Positions 7,333-14,893 of a stretch of 16,132 nucleotides of DNA are shown piece after piece. Position numbers and translations under genes: made by a program. The notes under the pieces were generated by a model. That model was not told where the DNA came from, searched no databases, and saw only the letters and a list, made by a program, of their open reading frames with translations. Each line of letters opens with the position of its first letter. Position 1 is the stretch's first letter. The DNA comes from Neisseriales bacterium. Lineage in GTDB: Bacteria > Pseudomonadota > Gammaproteobacteria > Burkholderiales > UBA11063. The stretch spans positions 1 to 16,132 of the forward strand of contig SSGY01000120.1 in the NCBI GenBank assembly GCA_008017145.1, given 5' to 3'.

Positions 7333-8268
7333 ATGAAAAGTTATAACAATGGGATTTATTTATTAGATGCGCATTATTTACGCGATAATTTAGCTGCGGT
7401 TTATATGATAGTAGAGGGTGATAGTGTTGCGTTGGTTGAAACCGCAAATGCACCATCATTAAAATATGTCTTGGAAGCTTTGAGTGAGTTAAATTTAACT
7501 CCTGAAGCAGTAAAATATGTTTTACTTACCCATATTCATCTTGACCATGCTGGTGGTGCTGGTAGTTATATGGCTGCGTTTCCCAATGCCAAATTGGTTG
7601 TGCATCCCAAAGGTGTACGGCATATGATAGACCCAAGCTATTTGGAGGCTGGGGTAGTTGGTGTATACGGGCAAGAATTTGTTGACAAAGTTTATGGTAA
7701 GCTAGCGCCGATTGATGCGAGTCGGATTATTAGTGCTGAGGATGGTTTGATTATAAATCTGAACGGACGTGAACTAATTTGTCGTGACACGCCAGGGCAT
7801 GCTAACCACCATAATATTATTGTGGATAGTAAAACTAGTGGAATTTTTAGTGGTGATATTTTTGGTGTGGTCTATCCCGAGCTGGTTTTAGCTAAATGCA
7901 TTTTTGTTTTTCCAACTACCACTCCCGTTAATTTCTCACCAGAAAAAATGTTGCAGTCAATTGGCTTAATTGAATCTTTAACACCAGAAGCGGTTTATTT
8001 AACTCATTTCGGTCAAATTAGAGCTATTAAACAAGTTGCCAATGATTTACGCCGAATGATTGCTGATTATGTGGCAATTGCGCGCGAATCTGCTGGAGCA
8101 TCAGATGTAGTCGCAGAAATTACGCTTAAACTTGAAAAATATATTGTGAGAGAAGCACATAGTTGTGGCATAGATTTAAGTCCGGAACGAATATTGGAGT
8201 TAATCGGGGTAGATATGCAGATTAATGCTCAGGGACTTGCTGTATGGTTAAAACGGATCAATGATTAG
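7333..8268 (+). CDS. Metallo-beta-lactamase-fold hydrolase
   Basis: A 311-aa cytoplasmic metallohydrolase with all usual metal ligands: THIHLDH with His67, His69, Asp71 and His72, then His156 in DTPGHANHH, Asp175 in FSGDIFG and His225 in LTHFGQI. This complete set implies a two-metal site. The length and the order of motifs fit glyoxalase II-like and related MBL-fold hydrolases; the tail from about 230 is helical and may form a substrate lid. The substrate cannot be read from sequence. AAAGG seven bases before the ATG supports the start. It is divergent from the efflux pump across a 295-bp gap in which I see no convincing promoter. Confidence 0.85.
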   Translation: MKSYNNGIYLLDAHYLRDNLAAVYMIVEGDSVALVETANAPSLKYVLEALSELNLTPEAVKYVLLTHIHLDHAGGAGSYMAAFPNAKLVVHPKGVRHMIDPSYLEAGVVGVYGQEFVDKVYGKLAPIDASRIISAEDGLIINLNGRELICRDTPGHANHHNIIVDSKTSGIFSGDIFGVVYPELVLAKCIFVFPTTTPVNFSPEKMLQSIGLIESLTPEAVYLTHFGQIRAIKQVANDLRRMIADYVAIARESAGASDVVAEITLKLEKYIVREAHSCGIDLSPERILELIGVDMQINAQGLAVWLKRIND

Positions 8269-8487
8269 TTTTGCGTTATTGATGGTATTTTTATGGCATA
8301 TGATTATTGATTGAATGGGATACAAGCATAAAACATTTGGTAAAGTAACGACGTGAAAATTTGATAATGATGATATAGAAGGGTGTTACTACAATCATTA
8401 CATCATTTTTAGTGGTATAATTAATTTATCTAAAATTGAATTAACGTATTATCATATTGATTATTTTATATTTTATAGGGAAATAAT

Positions 8488-9075
8488 ATGCTTGTAACCT
8501 CAAAATTAAATAAATTACTTATTGGCTCTTTGTGCTGTGTTGCATTCAGTCAAAACGTATTTGCGGGAGAATGCAACACTAAAAAACTTGATGATTTATT
8601 TGCTACTATGGCTGCGCGAAGTGCACTGATGGAAGGTGTTGCGGCATATAAATTTATTAATAAACAAACCGTTTATGATGCTCCGCGTGAATTAAAAGTA
8701 TTGCAAAATACCCAAGATATTGCCAAGAAAAATAAGATTGATAGCGGAGATTTAATGGTTTTTGCGCAAGTTCAGATGGATCAGGCGAAGTTTATTCAAG
8801 ATTATTGGATTGCGCGCTGGAATGCCAACACAGATAACCAACCTGACCCAGAAGTGACACCGGGAATTGATTCATTACGTAAGCAAATTAATGCCTTAGA
8901 TGACAAAATTTATACGCAGTTAATTAATAATTTGAGTGATATTGAAATTTGTAATCAACCTACGATTTTAAAGCATTTGGATAAAGCGTTTAGTAATGTG
9001 AAAGGGATTCCACAAAGTCCTGCTTATAATCAATTGACTGCTTCAGCGATTGCGAATTTAAGTATCCCACAATAA
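8488..9075 (+). CDS. Exported chorismate mutase, AroQ-gamma class
   Basis: Converts chorismate to prephenate, here in the periplasm or outside the cell. The first 26 residues are a signal peptide (basic start, hydrophobic core, NVFA cleavage site before GEC). The mature part is all-helical and follows the AroQ-gamma pattern: LDDLFATMAARSALMEGVAAYK (34-55) with the likely active-site Arg44 and Lys55, then REL (67-69), QVQMDQAKFIQDYWIARW (94-111), and RKQINALDDKI (131-141). Cys29 and Cys155 could form a disulfide, as known in secreted relatives. The 195-aa length is typical. TAGGG seven bases before the ATG gives a good ribosome binding site, and a strong terminator follows, so it is a single-gene unit. 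It is not adjacent to tyrA in the window. Confidence 0.88.
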   Translation: MLVTSKLNKLLIGSLCCVAFSQNVFAGECNTKKLDDLFATMAARSALMEGVAAYKFINKQTVYDAPRELKVLQNTQDIAKKNKIDSGDLMVFAQVQMDQAKFIQDYWIARWNANTDNQPDPEVTPGIDSLRKQINALDDKIYTQLINNLSDIEICNQPTILKHLDKAFSNVKGIPQSPAYNQLTASAIANLSIPQ

Positions 9076-9090
9076 TTACAAGTTTATAAT

Positions 9091-9118
9091 AAAAAAGGTC
9101 GCGTTAGCGACCTTTTTT
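9091..9118. terminator. Bidirectional intrinsic terminator
   Basis: A6-GGTCGC (9091-9102), loop GTTA, and GCGACC-T6 (9107-9118) form a 12-bp perfect stem with an A-run on one side and a T-run on the other. It serves both the chorismate mutase gene (+) and the convergent large lipoprotein gene (-). Confidence 0.93.
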
Positions 9119-9133
9119 AAATCAAACATTATT

Positions 9134-12100
9134 TTAATTTTTTAATTTTTGTGGATTTTGGTAATAAGTTTTAATCTTATTTGCCAACCAGCCATGATCA
9201 TCTGGATTACTAAAGTTTTTGATAACATTAGTTGTATTTCCACCACCCCAAAGGATCGCGAACACTCCATTTGATGCAGCCAGAGCTAATTTACCATTAT
9301 CACGTGACCAGTCATAGTTATTAGTCTTACCACCATAAAATTTCAAGTATTGTTGATAATTACAGTTACTGATTGTGCAATTATAATTACTCTGTACGAT
9401 ATAACTACCAACGGCAGTATTAGTAGTACCAGCACTGTCACCCATAATCAAATTACTTAAATCTGATTTCAGGTTGCTATCACCAAAGAAATATACTGGT
9501 GCAGTACTAAAGATATAACTACCCGCATTACCACCAAATAATTCTGGAGCTACCTCACCCACATATGGTAAGTGTGAACCTGGAATTTGCCACAGCATTA
9601 CAGGGATATTGTTAAATGCCTTGCTAACTTGCCCAACTGCAATCAGGTAATTATCCCATGAGCGTGCGCTGTATAATGTAGCTGAGCCAGGTGCTGCACT
9701 ATCATCCATCTCATAACGATCAAAGACGAAATAATCTGGTGCTAGTTCACTGCCAACATTCATGATACTACTTGGTGCATAAGTTTTTAACCAGTTGCTA
9801 ACTTTAGTTGAGTATTGTGCTGCGATATCGCTAGCGCTTAGTTCGTTATGCAACCAGAAACCTGAGTTAACTGCCCACATATTAGTTTGCCAAGCAAATG
9901 TTACACCACTTGATTTAGCAGCAAAAGTTCTGATTAACCAGTTATTCGCTTGTACCCAACCATCAAATCCAGCAGGGAAATTAGGGCGAATATATTTAGT
10001 CTTATCGTAACTAGGGTTTGCTACACAGGCATCAAACCATTTAGCGATTTGAGAGTCTTTATTATCAATACTTGTACCCCAGTAAGCGTCTCCGCTATTA
10101 CTGATTGACCATGCTGGATAGCCATCGCTTAACATAGAACTTAGAATTTGATACGGCGTACCAGTATAAGTTTTACCTTTATACACATAACTACCATCAC
10201 CATTTGGCGTTGCTGTGTTGGTATAACTACGCGAATTAGTTAATAAACACAAAGCTTGGTCAACTGCGGTATTTACAGCATTAGCTGGTAATTGTGCATT
10301 AACAGAGTCAATATAGCCGTTTTGCTCCATTGCACCTAGCAAGTCAGGATTGAGGATCATTGAACCATAATATTTTTTACCATCCTTAATCACTGGTTTA
10401 TCAACCAAGGCTTGAGCATCTGCTGCTAGACTGGCAAAATGACGTGCCATGATATAAGTTGAATTTTGCTTATTCGGATTTGGCACATTATTGTTAGTAA
10501 AATCAGCAAAGTTTTCACCACCACTCATCTCGCCTGTGTACTCAACAATTACAACACGACTAGCACGGTCGTTGACTTTAGCCACTTCTGTCAAATCAGT
10601 TGCCATGCGAATCGCATTCATTGGCGGATCAATAACCCCAGGGTCACCATTTCCATTAACGCCAGCGTATTTAAATACTGCATCGACAGGTTTGCCACCA
10701 AACGAATCATCACCACCGCTATTTACTTGTGCTACTGGGTCGGTATTTGGTCCACCAACTGCACCCATTGCCAAGTATTCAGGCCAACCAGCTACTGTTG
10801 AGTTGGATGGTGTCGGTAAGGCTGCAGATTCAAATCCAACGGCAATGGTTTTATTAGCTGTAATTAAATTATTACTACTTTCAATCGGGTTAACTTTATA
10901 GTTACCAGTTGCAGCTTTAACTGAATAACCCAAGGTCGTATTATTTTCAAAATAATATTTTGTTGTAGAATTGGTTAAACCGCTATAGCTTAGATAGGCA
11001 TATTTTTGCGCTGAATCTTGGAAATTAATCCCAGCTGTACTATTGTTAAGTCCACTAAGTGCAAAACTAACCGTGCGTTTAGTTACGGTCGATGTTTTGA
11101 ATGGAACAGTAATTGCAGTAGTTGCATTGTTGGTAATCTTTATGATCGGTAAGCCACTTTCAACATAGAATTTACCAGCAGCCGGATCTGCAATACCTTG
11201 CACCTGAACTGCATATTGATGTTTAGTGTCACTAATTGGTAAGGCTTCAGTTGTGAGGGTTTGACCTTGTGTCATTGAATATGCACTAACTACCGCATTT
11301 GACTCTTTTGTATTAAGTAATTTTACTACGACATTACCTTTGTAACTGCTATACACATTTGGTAAAGTAATTGCTGCATAACCTGCTTTTGGAGGTTGTT
11401 GATAGGTAACCGTTACTGGCGTATCAGTATTTGCTGCAACTGCTGGAGTAACACTTGGTGTGTAAGTAATTGTATTATTGCTCACTGCTGATGCTGATAA
11501 AGTATAACTACCTACATTTAAACTTTCAATTGTTTGAATATAGGTTGCGCCAATGCTAGTTGTAGGAACTGCTACCGTTGCTACTGTTTTACCATTAACA
11601 TCATTTACTGCAACTGTAATTTTGCTACAAATATCCTTGGTACAGCCAGCATTTTTAGTATTAACAGATACCGTCATTGTTCCGGTTTGTGCAACTGGTG
11701 CAGAACCGTTGATTGCTAGCGTATTGTTAGCAAGATTTAGTTGGTAACTTCCACCATTTGTAGTATTAATTCCTGTACCACCAAATACGATTGAGCTATG
11801 TGGATAAATTGCTCCATTATCGTTTTTGCCTGTCCAAGCTTTATCTGCAGTAATAGTCCCAATCTCGGTATTTCCACTTCCCTGAGTAAAGCTGATTTTA
11901 TAGTTAGCATCATTGACATAAACACCTGCATCGCTCCATGAAGCAAACCCGCCACTATTATCAATAGATGTAAATGACAATGAAGTATCTGCCAGATCAA
12001 TAGCAGTGTCACAACTATTCGTAATACTAATAGTAGCTCCACCCAAGTACCAGCCACTATTTGTTGGTGCACTCAGGCTGCCTGATAGACACAGTTGAGT

Positions 12101-12259
12101 AGAAAATAAAGCTCGTACTGCTGGTGTTGTTGCTTGAATGGTTGGTCCAGTGGCATTTTGTCCGCTACCACTATTACTTCCACCTCCACAGGCGCTAAGC
12201 AGCGAAGTTGCTGCTATTAACGTACTGAGGTGACGTTTATTTAATTTATACATTTTCAT
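9134..12259 (-). CDS. Large secreted lipoprotein, probably carbohydrate-active
   Basis: A 1041-aa lipoprotein: the signal peptide ends in LLSAC with lipidated Cys24, followed by a Gly/Ser linker. Residues about 55-185 (GWYLGGATISITNSC..., IYPHSSIVFGGTG) resemble a beta-sandwich carbohydrate-binding module; about 190-480 contains Ig-like beta repeats with Thr/Ser/Val-rich strands. The region 485-1041 looks like a globular enzyme: VVIVEYTGEMSGG (569-581), WLIRTFAAKSSGVTFAWQTNMW (774-795), DYFVFDRYEMDD (842-853) and VMLWQIPGSHLP (887-898) read like successive strands of a TIM-barrel glycosidase, with Glu850 and nearby Asp residues as candidate catalytic groups. I could not assign a glycoside hydrolase family. 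Start: GAGGG lies ten bases before the first ATG, better than Met3. Codon use is like the neighbours. It is a surface or periplasmic glycan-degrading or binding protein by inference. Confidence 0.75.
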   Translation of the reverse strand: MKMYKLNKRHLSTLIAATSLLSACGGGSNSGSGQNATGPTIQATTPAVRALFSTQLCLSGSLSAPTNSGWYLGGATISITNSCDTAIDLADTSLSFTSIDNSGGFASWSDAGVYVNDANYKISFTQGSGNTEIGTITADKAWTGKNDNGAIYPHSSIVFGGTGINTTNGGSYQLNLANNTLAINGSAPVAQTGTMTVSVNTKNAGCTKDICSKITVAVNDVNGKTVATVAVPTTSIGATYIQTIESLNVGSYTLSASAVSNNTITYTPSVTPAVAANTDTPVTVTYQQPPKAGYAAITLPNVYSSYKGNVVVKLLNTKESNAVVSAYSMTQGQTLTTEALPISDTKHQYAVQVQGIADPAAGKFYVESGLPIIKITNNATTAITVPFKTSTVTKRTVSFALSGLNNSTAGINFQDSAQKYAYLSYSGLTNSTTKYYFENNTTLGYSVKAATGNYKVNPIESSNNLITANKTIAVGFESAALPTPSNSTVAGWPEYLAMGAVGGPNTDPVAQVNSGGDDSFGGKPVDAVFKYAGVNGNGDPGVIDPPMNAIRMATDLTEVAKVNDRASRVVIVEYTGEMSGGENFADFTNNNVPNPNKQNSTYIMARHFASLAADAQALVDKPVIKDGKKYYGSMILNPDLLGAMEQNGYIDSVNAQLPANAVNTAVDQALCLLTNSRSYTNTATPNGDGSYVYKGKTYTGTPYQILSSMLSDGYPAWSISNSGDAYWGTSIDNKDSQIAKWFDACVANPSYDKTKYIRPNFPAGFDGWVQANNWLIRTFAAKSSGVTFAWQTNMWAVNSGFWLHNELSASDIAAQYSTKVSNWLKTYAPSSIMNVGSELAPDYFVFDRYEMDDSAAPGSATLYSARSWDNYLIAVGQVSKAFNNIPVMLWQIPGSHLPYVGEVAPELFGGNAGSYIFSTAPVYFFGDSNLKSDLSNLIMGDSAGTTNTAVGSYIVQSNYNCTISNCNYQQYLKFYGGKTNNYDWSRDNGKLALAASNGVFAILWGGGNTTNVIKNFSNPDDHGWLANKIKTYYQNPQKLKN

Positions 12260-12279
12260 ATTAGATTTTCCCTCTCTAC

Positions 12280-12296
12280 AATTTGTAATACAAATT
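12280..12296. promoter_or_regulatory. Palindrome in the lipoprotein leader
   Basis: AATTTGT-AAT-ACAAATT is a perfect 7-3-7 inverted repeat, 6 bp upstream of the lipoprotein ribosome binding site (CCCTC at 12270-12274, read as GAGGG on the minus strand). It may be an operator or a leader hairpin controlling translation. Confidence 0.4.
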
Positions 12297-12347
12297 TCTG
12301 ATATTACTTATACCGCGATTTTACTCCTTATCCATAGCCATTAACTG

Positions 12348-12382
12348 TTATATTTTTGTATAACTGTTATACAAAAATATAA
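12348..12382. promoter_or_regulatory. 35-bp perfect palindrome upstream of the lipoprotein gene
   Basis: The arm TTATATTTTTGTATAAC (12348-12364) and its exact reverse complement (12366-12382) flank a single T. It starts 89 bp upstream of the lipoprotein ATG. TAACTGTTATA occurs twice (12342-12352 and 12361-12371), 19 bp apart, across it. The perfect 17-bp arms are too long for chance and suggest a dimeric or tetrameric operator, or a cruciform; a protein binding here could control the lipoprotein. Confidence 0.6.
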
Positions 12383-12438
12383 TGTATGATTTTAGCTGTT
12401 AGATTTTGGTTTTAATTATAATCTTAAAAATCAAATAG

Positions 12439-12485
12439 TTTGTAATATCTCAGATTGCTTGCGCGCGATATTGTCGCATTACAAA
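12439..12485. promoter_or_regulatory. TTTGTAAT/ATTACAAA inverted pair
   Basis: TTTGTAAT at 12439-12446 and its reverse complement at 12478-12485 are separated by 31 bp. The same octamer lies within the palindrome at 12280-12296. The repeated word suggests paired sites for one regulator, possibly with DNA looping. Confidence 0.35.
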
Positions 12486-12494
12486 AACATCTTT

Positions 12495-12518
12495 ACAATA
12501 GTCAAAAATGGCTATTGT
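12495..12518. other. Small hairpin
   Basis: ACAATAG (12495-12501) and CTATTGT (12512-12518) form a stem, extendable by T-G and C-G pairs over a 6-nt loop. There is no T-run, so it is not an intrinsic terminator as it stands. Confidence 0.3.
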
Positions 12519-12661
12519 GGAATGCATGATTTTATGCTAGTATATATCGATTTTACCAATAACAGGATTGTAGCAAACTAGAGCAGGCTTATTAACCTTC
12601 CAAAATGGTATGGGGTGTATAAAACAGGTATTGGCATTTATGAAATATACTCTGGAAAACA

Positions 12662-12691
12662 TTGACGTTGTTTGTGGCAATTAAGTAAAAT
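12662..12691 (+). promoter_or_regulatory. Promoter of the 55-aa/LuxR-type unit
   Basis: TTGACG (12662-12667), 18-bp spacer and TAAAAT (12686-12691) match sigma70 elements at five of six bases each, 35 bp before the ATG at 12727. Confidence 0.6.
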
Positions 12692-12693
12692 AT

Positions 12694-12708
12694 GGTTTAT
12701 ACTAAACC
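12694..12708. promoter_or_regulatory. Operator-like palindrome at the predicted start site
   Basis: GGTTTA-TAC-TAAACC is a perfect 6-3-6 inverted repeat immediately after the -10 element, covering the expected transcription start. A repressor bound here would block the 55-aa/LuxR-type unit; self-control by the LuxR-type product is possible. Confidence 0.45.
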
Positions 12709-12726
12709 TAGCAATTAAAGAATCAA

Positions 12727-12894
12727 ATGCATTATACTAATGAGATACAACAAGCCAAAGAATTTATTCAAAAACGTAATTTGGCAAAATCAACAATGGA
12801 TCAGCAGCTTGGTTACGAGGAAGTAATTGAAACTGCAGATCGTGCTAGATCTACACGTTTAAAATTAATCGGCGAAACCATCGCTAAGTTCTAA
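12727..12894 (+). CDS. Small hypothetical protein, 55 aa
   Basis: An open frame from the ATG at 12727 to the TAA at 12892-12894 encodes a highly charged, helix-favouring protein (MHYTNEIQQAKEFIQ..., ending KLIGETIAKF) with no cysteine, signal peptide or membrane segment. Support for a real gene: a promoter at 12662-12691, normal codon use for the window, and only 11 bp to the LuxR-type gene, whose ribosome binding site AAAGG overlaps this stop codon. The own ribosome binding site is weak (AAAG). I do not recognise a family; it could be a partner or modulator of the regulator behind it. Confidence 0.6.
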   Translation: MHYTNEIQQAKEFIQKRNLAKSTMDQQLGYEEVIETADRARSTRLKLIGETIAKF

Positions 12895-12905
12895 AGGTTA
12901 TACAC

Positions 12906-13700
12906 ATGGCTCTCTCAGAACGAGAAAAGTATGACTACGTCCACAACGTTTTAATAAAAAAATTTCAGCTTACGCAGAACTCAAACTGTTCGGCACTATT
13001 TGATTTGGATGGTAGTTTATTGGTCGTGTCCGATGAAACCAGAAGACAGTTTGGCATTGAAAATATTTTGACGGTGTTAAATAAATCATTTCATCTCAGT
13101 AATGTTACTGATGAAAATATAGCTATCTTGACAGGTTTTAGTGATCAGGTTAATATCGAAGCAATTCGCGCCGCCTGTGAAAAAATGATTAAATTGCAAC
13201 AGATAGTAGTTAGCCGTAAAGTCCCGGTTAGTTTTATAAGTCTAATTCCGCGTGGAAATATATTTAGTTCACGTTTGGTGTCTTACATCCCAATTTTTCA
13301 TGATAGCGGTGAATTAGTTGCTTTACAAACGTATTCTTCATATTGCAATTTGTTTGGTATAACTGAATATTTGACTATTCTGCAAGAAAAAGATCTGGAA
13401 TCGGTAACGATTAAAGCATATGATTTACCGATAAAGCTTACTCCTCGTCAACACGAGATTCTTTTTTTATTGGTACGTGGACTAAGTCAAAGGCAGGCTG
13501 CGGATGTTTTAAACATCAGTCGCGGTAACTTGGCAAAGATTACCGTAGAGTCAATTTGCCCCAAATTTGAAATCTTTGATGCGGATACTGGAGAGTTAAT
13601 AGATCGTGCGATTAAGCTCGGTTATCATAAATATATACCACAAAGTCTTTGCCGAGCATCTATTATTGTTTTGGATAACGACATAATTGATGCTTGTTGA
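12906..13700 (+). CDS. LuxR-type transcriptional regulator with N-terminal sensor-like domain
   Basis: A 264-aa DNA-binding protein. Residues about 178-240 are a LuxR/GerE helix-turn-helix: LTPRQHEILFLLVRGLSQRQAADVLNIS, followed by the recognition helix and a RAIKLGY tail typical of the fold. The first 150 residues (FDLDGSLLVVSDETRRQFGI... and RLVSYIPIFHDSGELVALQTYSS) look like a PAS domain, so it may sense a small ligand or redox state; there is no phospho-receiver domain. It follows the 55-aa gene by 11 bp with AAAGG at 12893-12897. Possible targets are its own promoter palindrome (12694-12708) and the divergent lipoprotein region, which is inference from position. Confidence 0.82.
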   Translation: MALSEREKYDYVHNVLIKKFQLTQNSNCSALFDLDGSLLVVSDETRRQFGIENILTVLNKSFHLSNVTDENIAILTGFSDQVNIEAIRAACEKMIKLQQIVVSRKVPVSFISLIPRGNIFSSRLVSYIPIFHDSGELVALQTYSSYCNLFGITEYLTILQEKDLESVTIKAYDLPIKLTPRQHEILFLLVRGLSQRQAADVLNISRGNLAKITVESICPKFEIFDADTGELIDRAIKLGYHKYIPQSLCRASIIVLDNDIIDAC

Positions 13701-13719
13701 TTGCCCGTTATTACGGCAA
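13701..13719. other. Hairpin abutting the regulator stop codon
   Basis: TTG-C-CCGT (13701-13708) pairs with ACGG-CAA (13713-13719) around TATT, with one bulged C, directly after the TGA. No T-run follows on either strand. It may end both convergent units weakly. Confidence 0.3.
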
Positions 13720-13735
13720 TAAACCGTGATTAGCA

Positions 13736-14047
13736 TTAATAATTTTTGTCAATGCCCCCATCCGAACTATTAACTATTTCAGGGGTGTTCTGCTGGTTAT
13801 AATATTCATTACTACCATTGGGCGCTTGCCCTTGATAGTGTCCATTATTGTAATAACTAGTGCTGCCATTCACTGATTGAGTTGTGCCAGCGTATTTACC
13901 ATTAGAGTTATAATAAACTCCTGTTGAAGGCGCTGGGGCTGTTTGGGGTAATGTAACATTCATTCCAGAGTTAGTAAGCGCAAATAGTTGCTGGCTTGTT
14001 ATAGCTGTTGTTGCTAATATTAGTAAGTACTTGCTAGGTTTCTTCAT
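13736..14047 (-). CDS. Small secreted YYN-repeat protein
   Basis: A 103-aa exported protein with a clear signal peptide (MKK start, hydrophobic core, LFA cleavage site near residue 23). The mature part is low in charge and rich in Asn, Gly, Ser and Tyr, with a repeated YYNxNGxYxG unit: VYYNSNGKYAG (44-54), SYYNNGHYQG (64-73), then EYYNQQ. I do not know the family; the composition suggests an extracellular or periplasmic structural or matrix protein. It starts 6 bp after the tyrA stop, so it is the last gene of the greB-tyrA operon. The ribosome binding site is poor (AAAGAAG inside the end of tyrA). Confidence 0.65.
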   Translation of the reverse strand: MKKPSKYLLILATTAITSQQLFALTNSGMNVTLPQTAPAPSTGVYYNSNGKYAGTTQSVNGSTSYYNNGHYQGQAPNGSNEYYNQQNTPEIVNSSDGGIDKNY

Positions 14048-14053
14048 GTTTTT

Positions 14054-14893
14054 TTACTTCTTTAAATCAATGTTCAAAAAATCATCACTAATATTTTGTG
14101 AATATTTAGTAAAATCACCCATCCATTTGGTGGCACGACTAAATTCTTCAATAAAAGCAGTTTTATCATCGGCTTGTAGTTTATGCACCCAGCTTTGCAG
14201 CCATTCGGCAAATTCAGCAATCAGCGCAATTCGGGTTGGATTTGCCATAATTATATCAGCATATAATTTGGGGTCTTGATCAAAAATTCGTCCCATCAGA
14301 AGTAGTTTGGCTAAATAAATCGGACTGGCAATTTCGAGTAGTTTTTCTGGGTGCTGATTTTTATGGTGCAAGAATGTACCCAGACTAAACGTAATAAAAT
14401 GTTCCACCCCCTGAATAAATGACATTGCTTGATCGTGTTCCGATGCAGTCATTTGTTTGAGTGTGAAACCCAACTGTGCTAGATCATCCAATAGCCATTG
14501 TGATTGTTCAGCATAGCGTCCCTCACAACATACTACAACTTGCGACTGTGTACTGGTAATGGTAGGACCAAACATCGGATGAAGTCCAATCACCGCTCCA
14601 GAATGATATTTTAGCATTGCCAGTAACGGATCAACTTTTATGCTGGTAAAATCAGCTAAAATTGCCTCTGGTGGCATTAGTGCTGCAACTTGTTTAATAA
14701 TAGCGCTGGTACGATTGATCGGTACGCTTACGATAACTAAATCGGATTTGGCAATATATTGCTTAGCATCATCCCAGTCTCGTGAACCGATTTTATGCGT
14801 GGTGTGTCCAAGTGATTCAAATAAGCGGCAAAATAATTCGCCCATTTGACCTTTACCACCGATGATAGTAATAACTTTGTTTTTAGGTGTCAT
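14054..14893 (-). CDS. tyrA: Prephenate dehydrogenase without chorismate mutase domain
   Basis: Oxidatively decarboxylates prephenate to 4-hydroxyphenylpyruvate with NAD, the last committed step to tyrosine. The 279 residues match the dehydrogenase part of the E. coli T-protein along their whole length: nucleotide-binding IIGGKGQMG (10-18), DLVIVSVPI (51-59), GLHPMFGP (103-110) whose His105 lines up with the catalytic histidine, EHDQAMSFIQ (152-161), and SPIY...GRIFDQDPKLYADIIM (190-216). The roughly 90-residue N-terminal chorismate mutase domain of the E. coli enzyme is absent, so prephenate must come from another mutase. The ATG overlaps the greB stop by 11 bp, implying translational coupling. 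Confidence 0.92.
   Translation of the reverse strand: MTPKNKVITIIGGKGQMGELFCRLFESLGHTTHKIGSRDWDDAKQYIAKSDLVIVSVPINRTSAIIKQVAALMPPEAILADFTSIKVDPLLAMLKYHSGAVIGLHPMFGPTITSTQSQVVVCCEGRYAEQSQWLLDDLAQLGFTLKQMTASEHDQAMSFIQGVEHFITFSLGTFLHHKNQHPEKLLEIASPIYLAKLLLMGRIFDQDPKLYADIIMANPTRIALIAEFAEWLQSWVHKLQADDKTAFIEEFSRATKWMGDFTKYSQNISDDFLNIDLKK

Larger units (their letters stand above)
12260..12726. other. 467-bp intergenic regulatory region, no gene
   Basis: The gap between the divergent lipoprotein and 55-aa genes holds no credible coding sequence. It contains several inverted repeats listed separately: 12280-12296, 12348-12382, the TTTGTAAT pair at 12439-12485, a hairpin at 12495-12518, a promoter at 12662-12691 and a palindrome at 12694-12708. 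No clear -35/-10 is seen for the lipoprotein gene, so it may need an activator. Confidence 0.6.

Noticed and set aside
10491..10901. Plus-strand frames inside the large lipoprotein gene
   Set aside because: They are antisense shadows of a long, well-supported coding region.
12495..12518. Hairpin as intrinsic terminator or small RNA end
   Set aside because: No T-run and no promoter or transcript unit that would end there.
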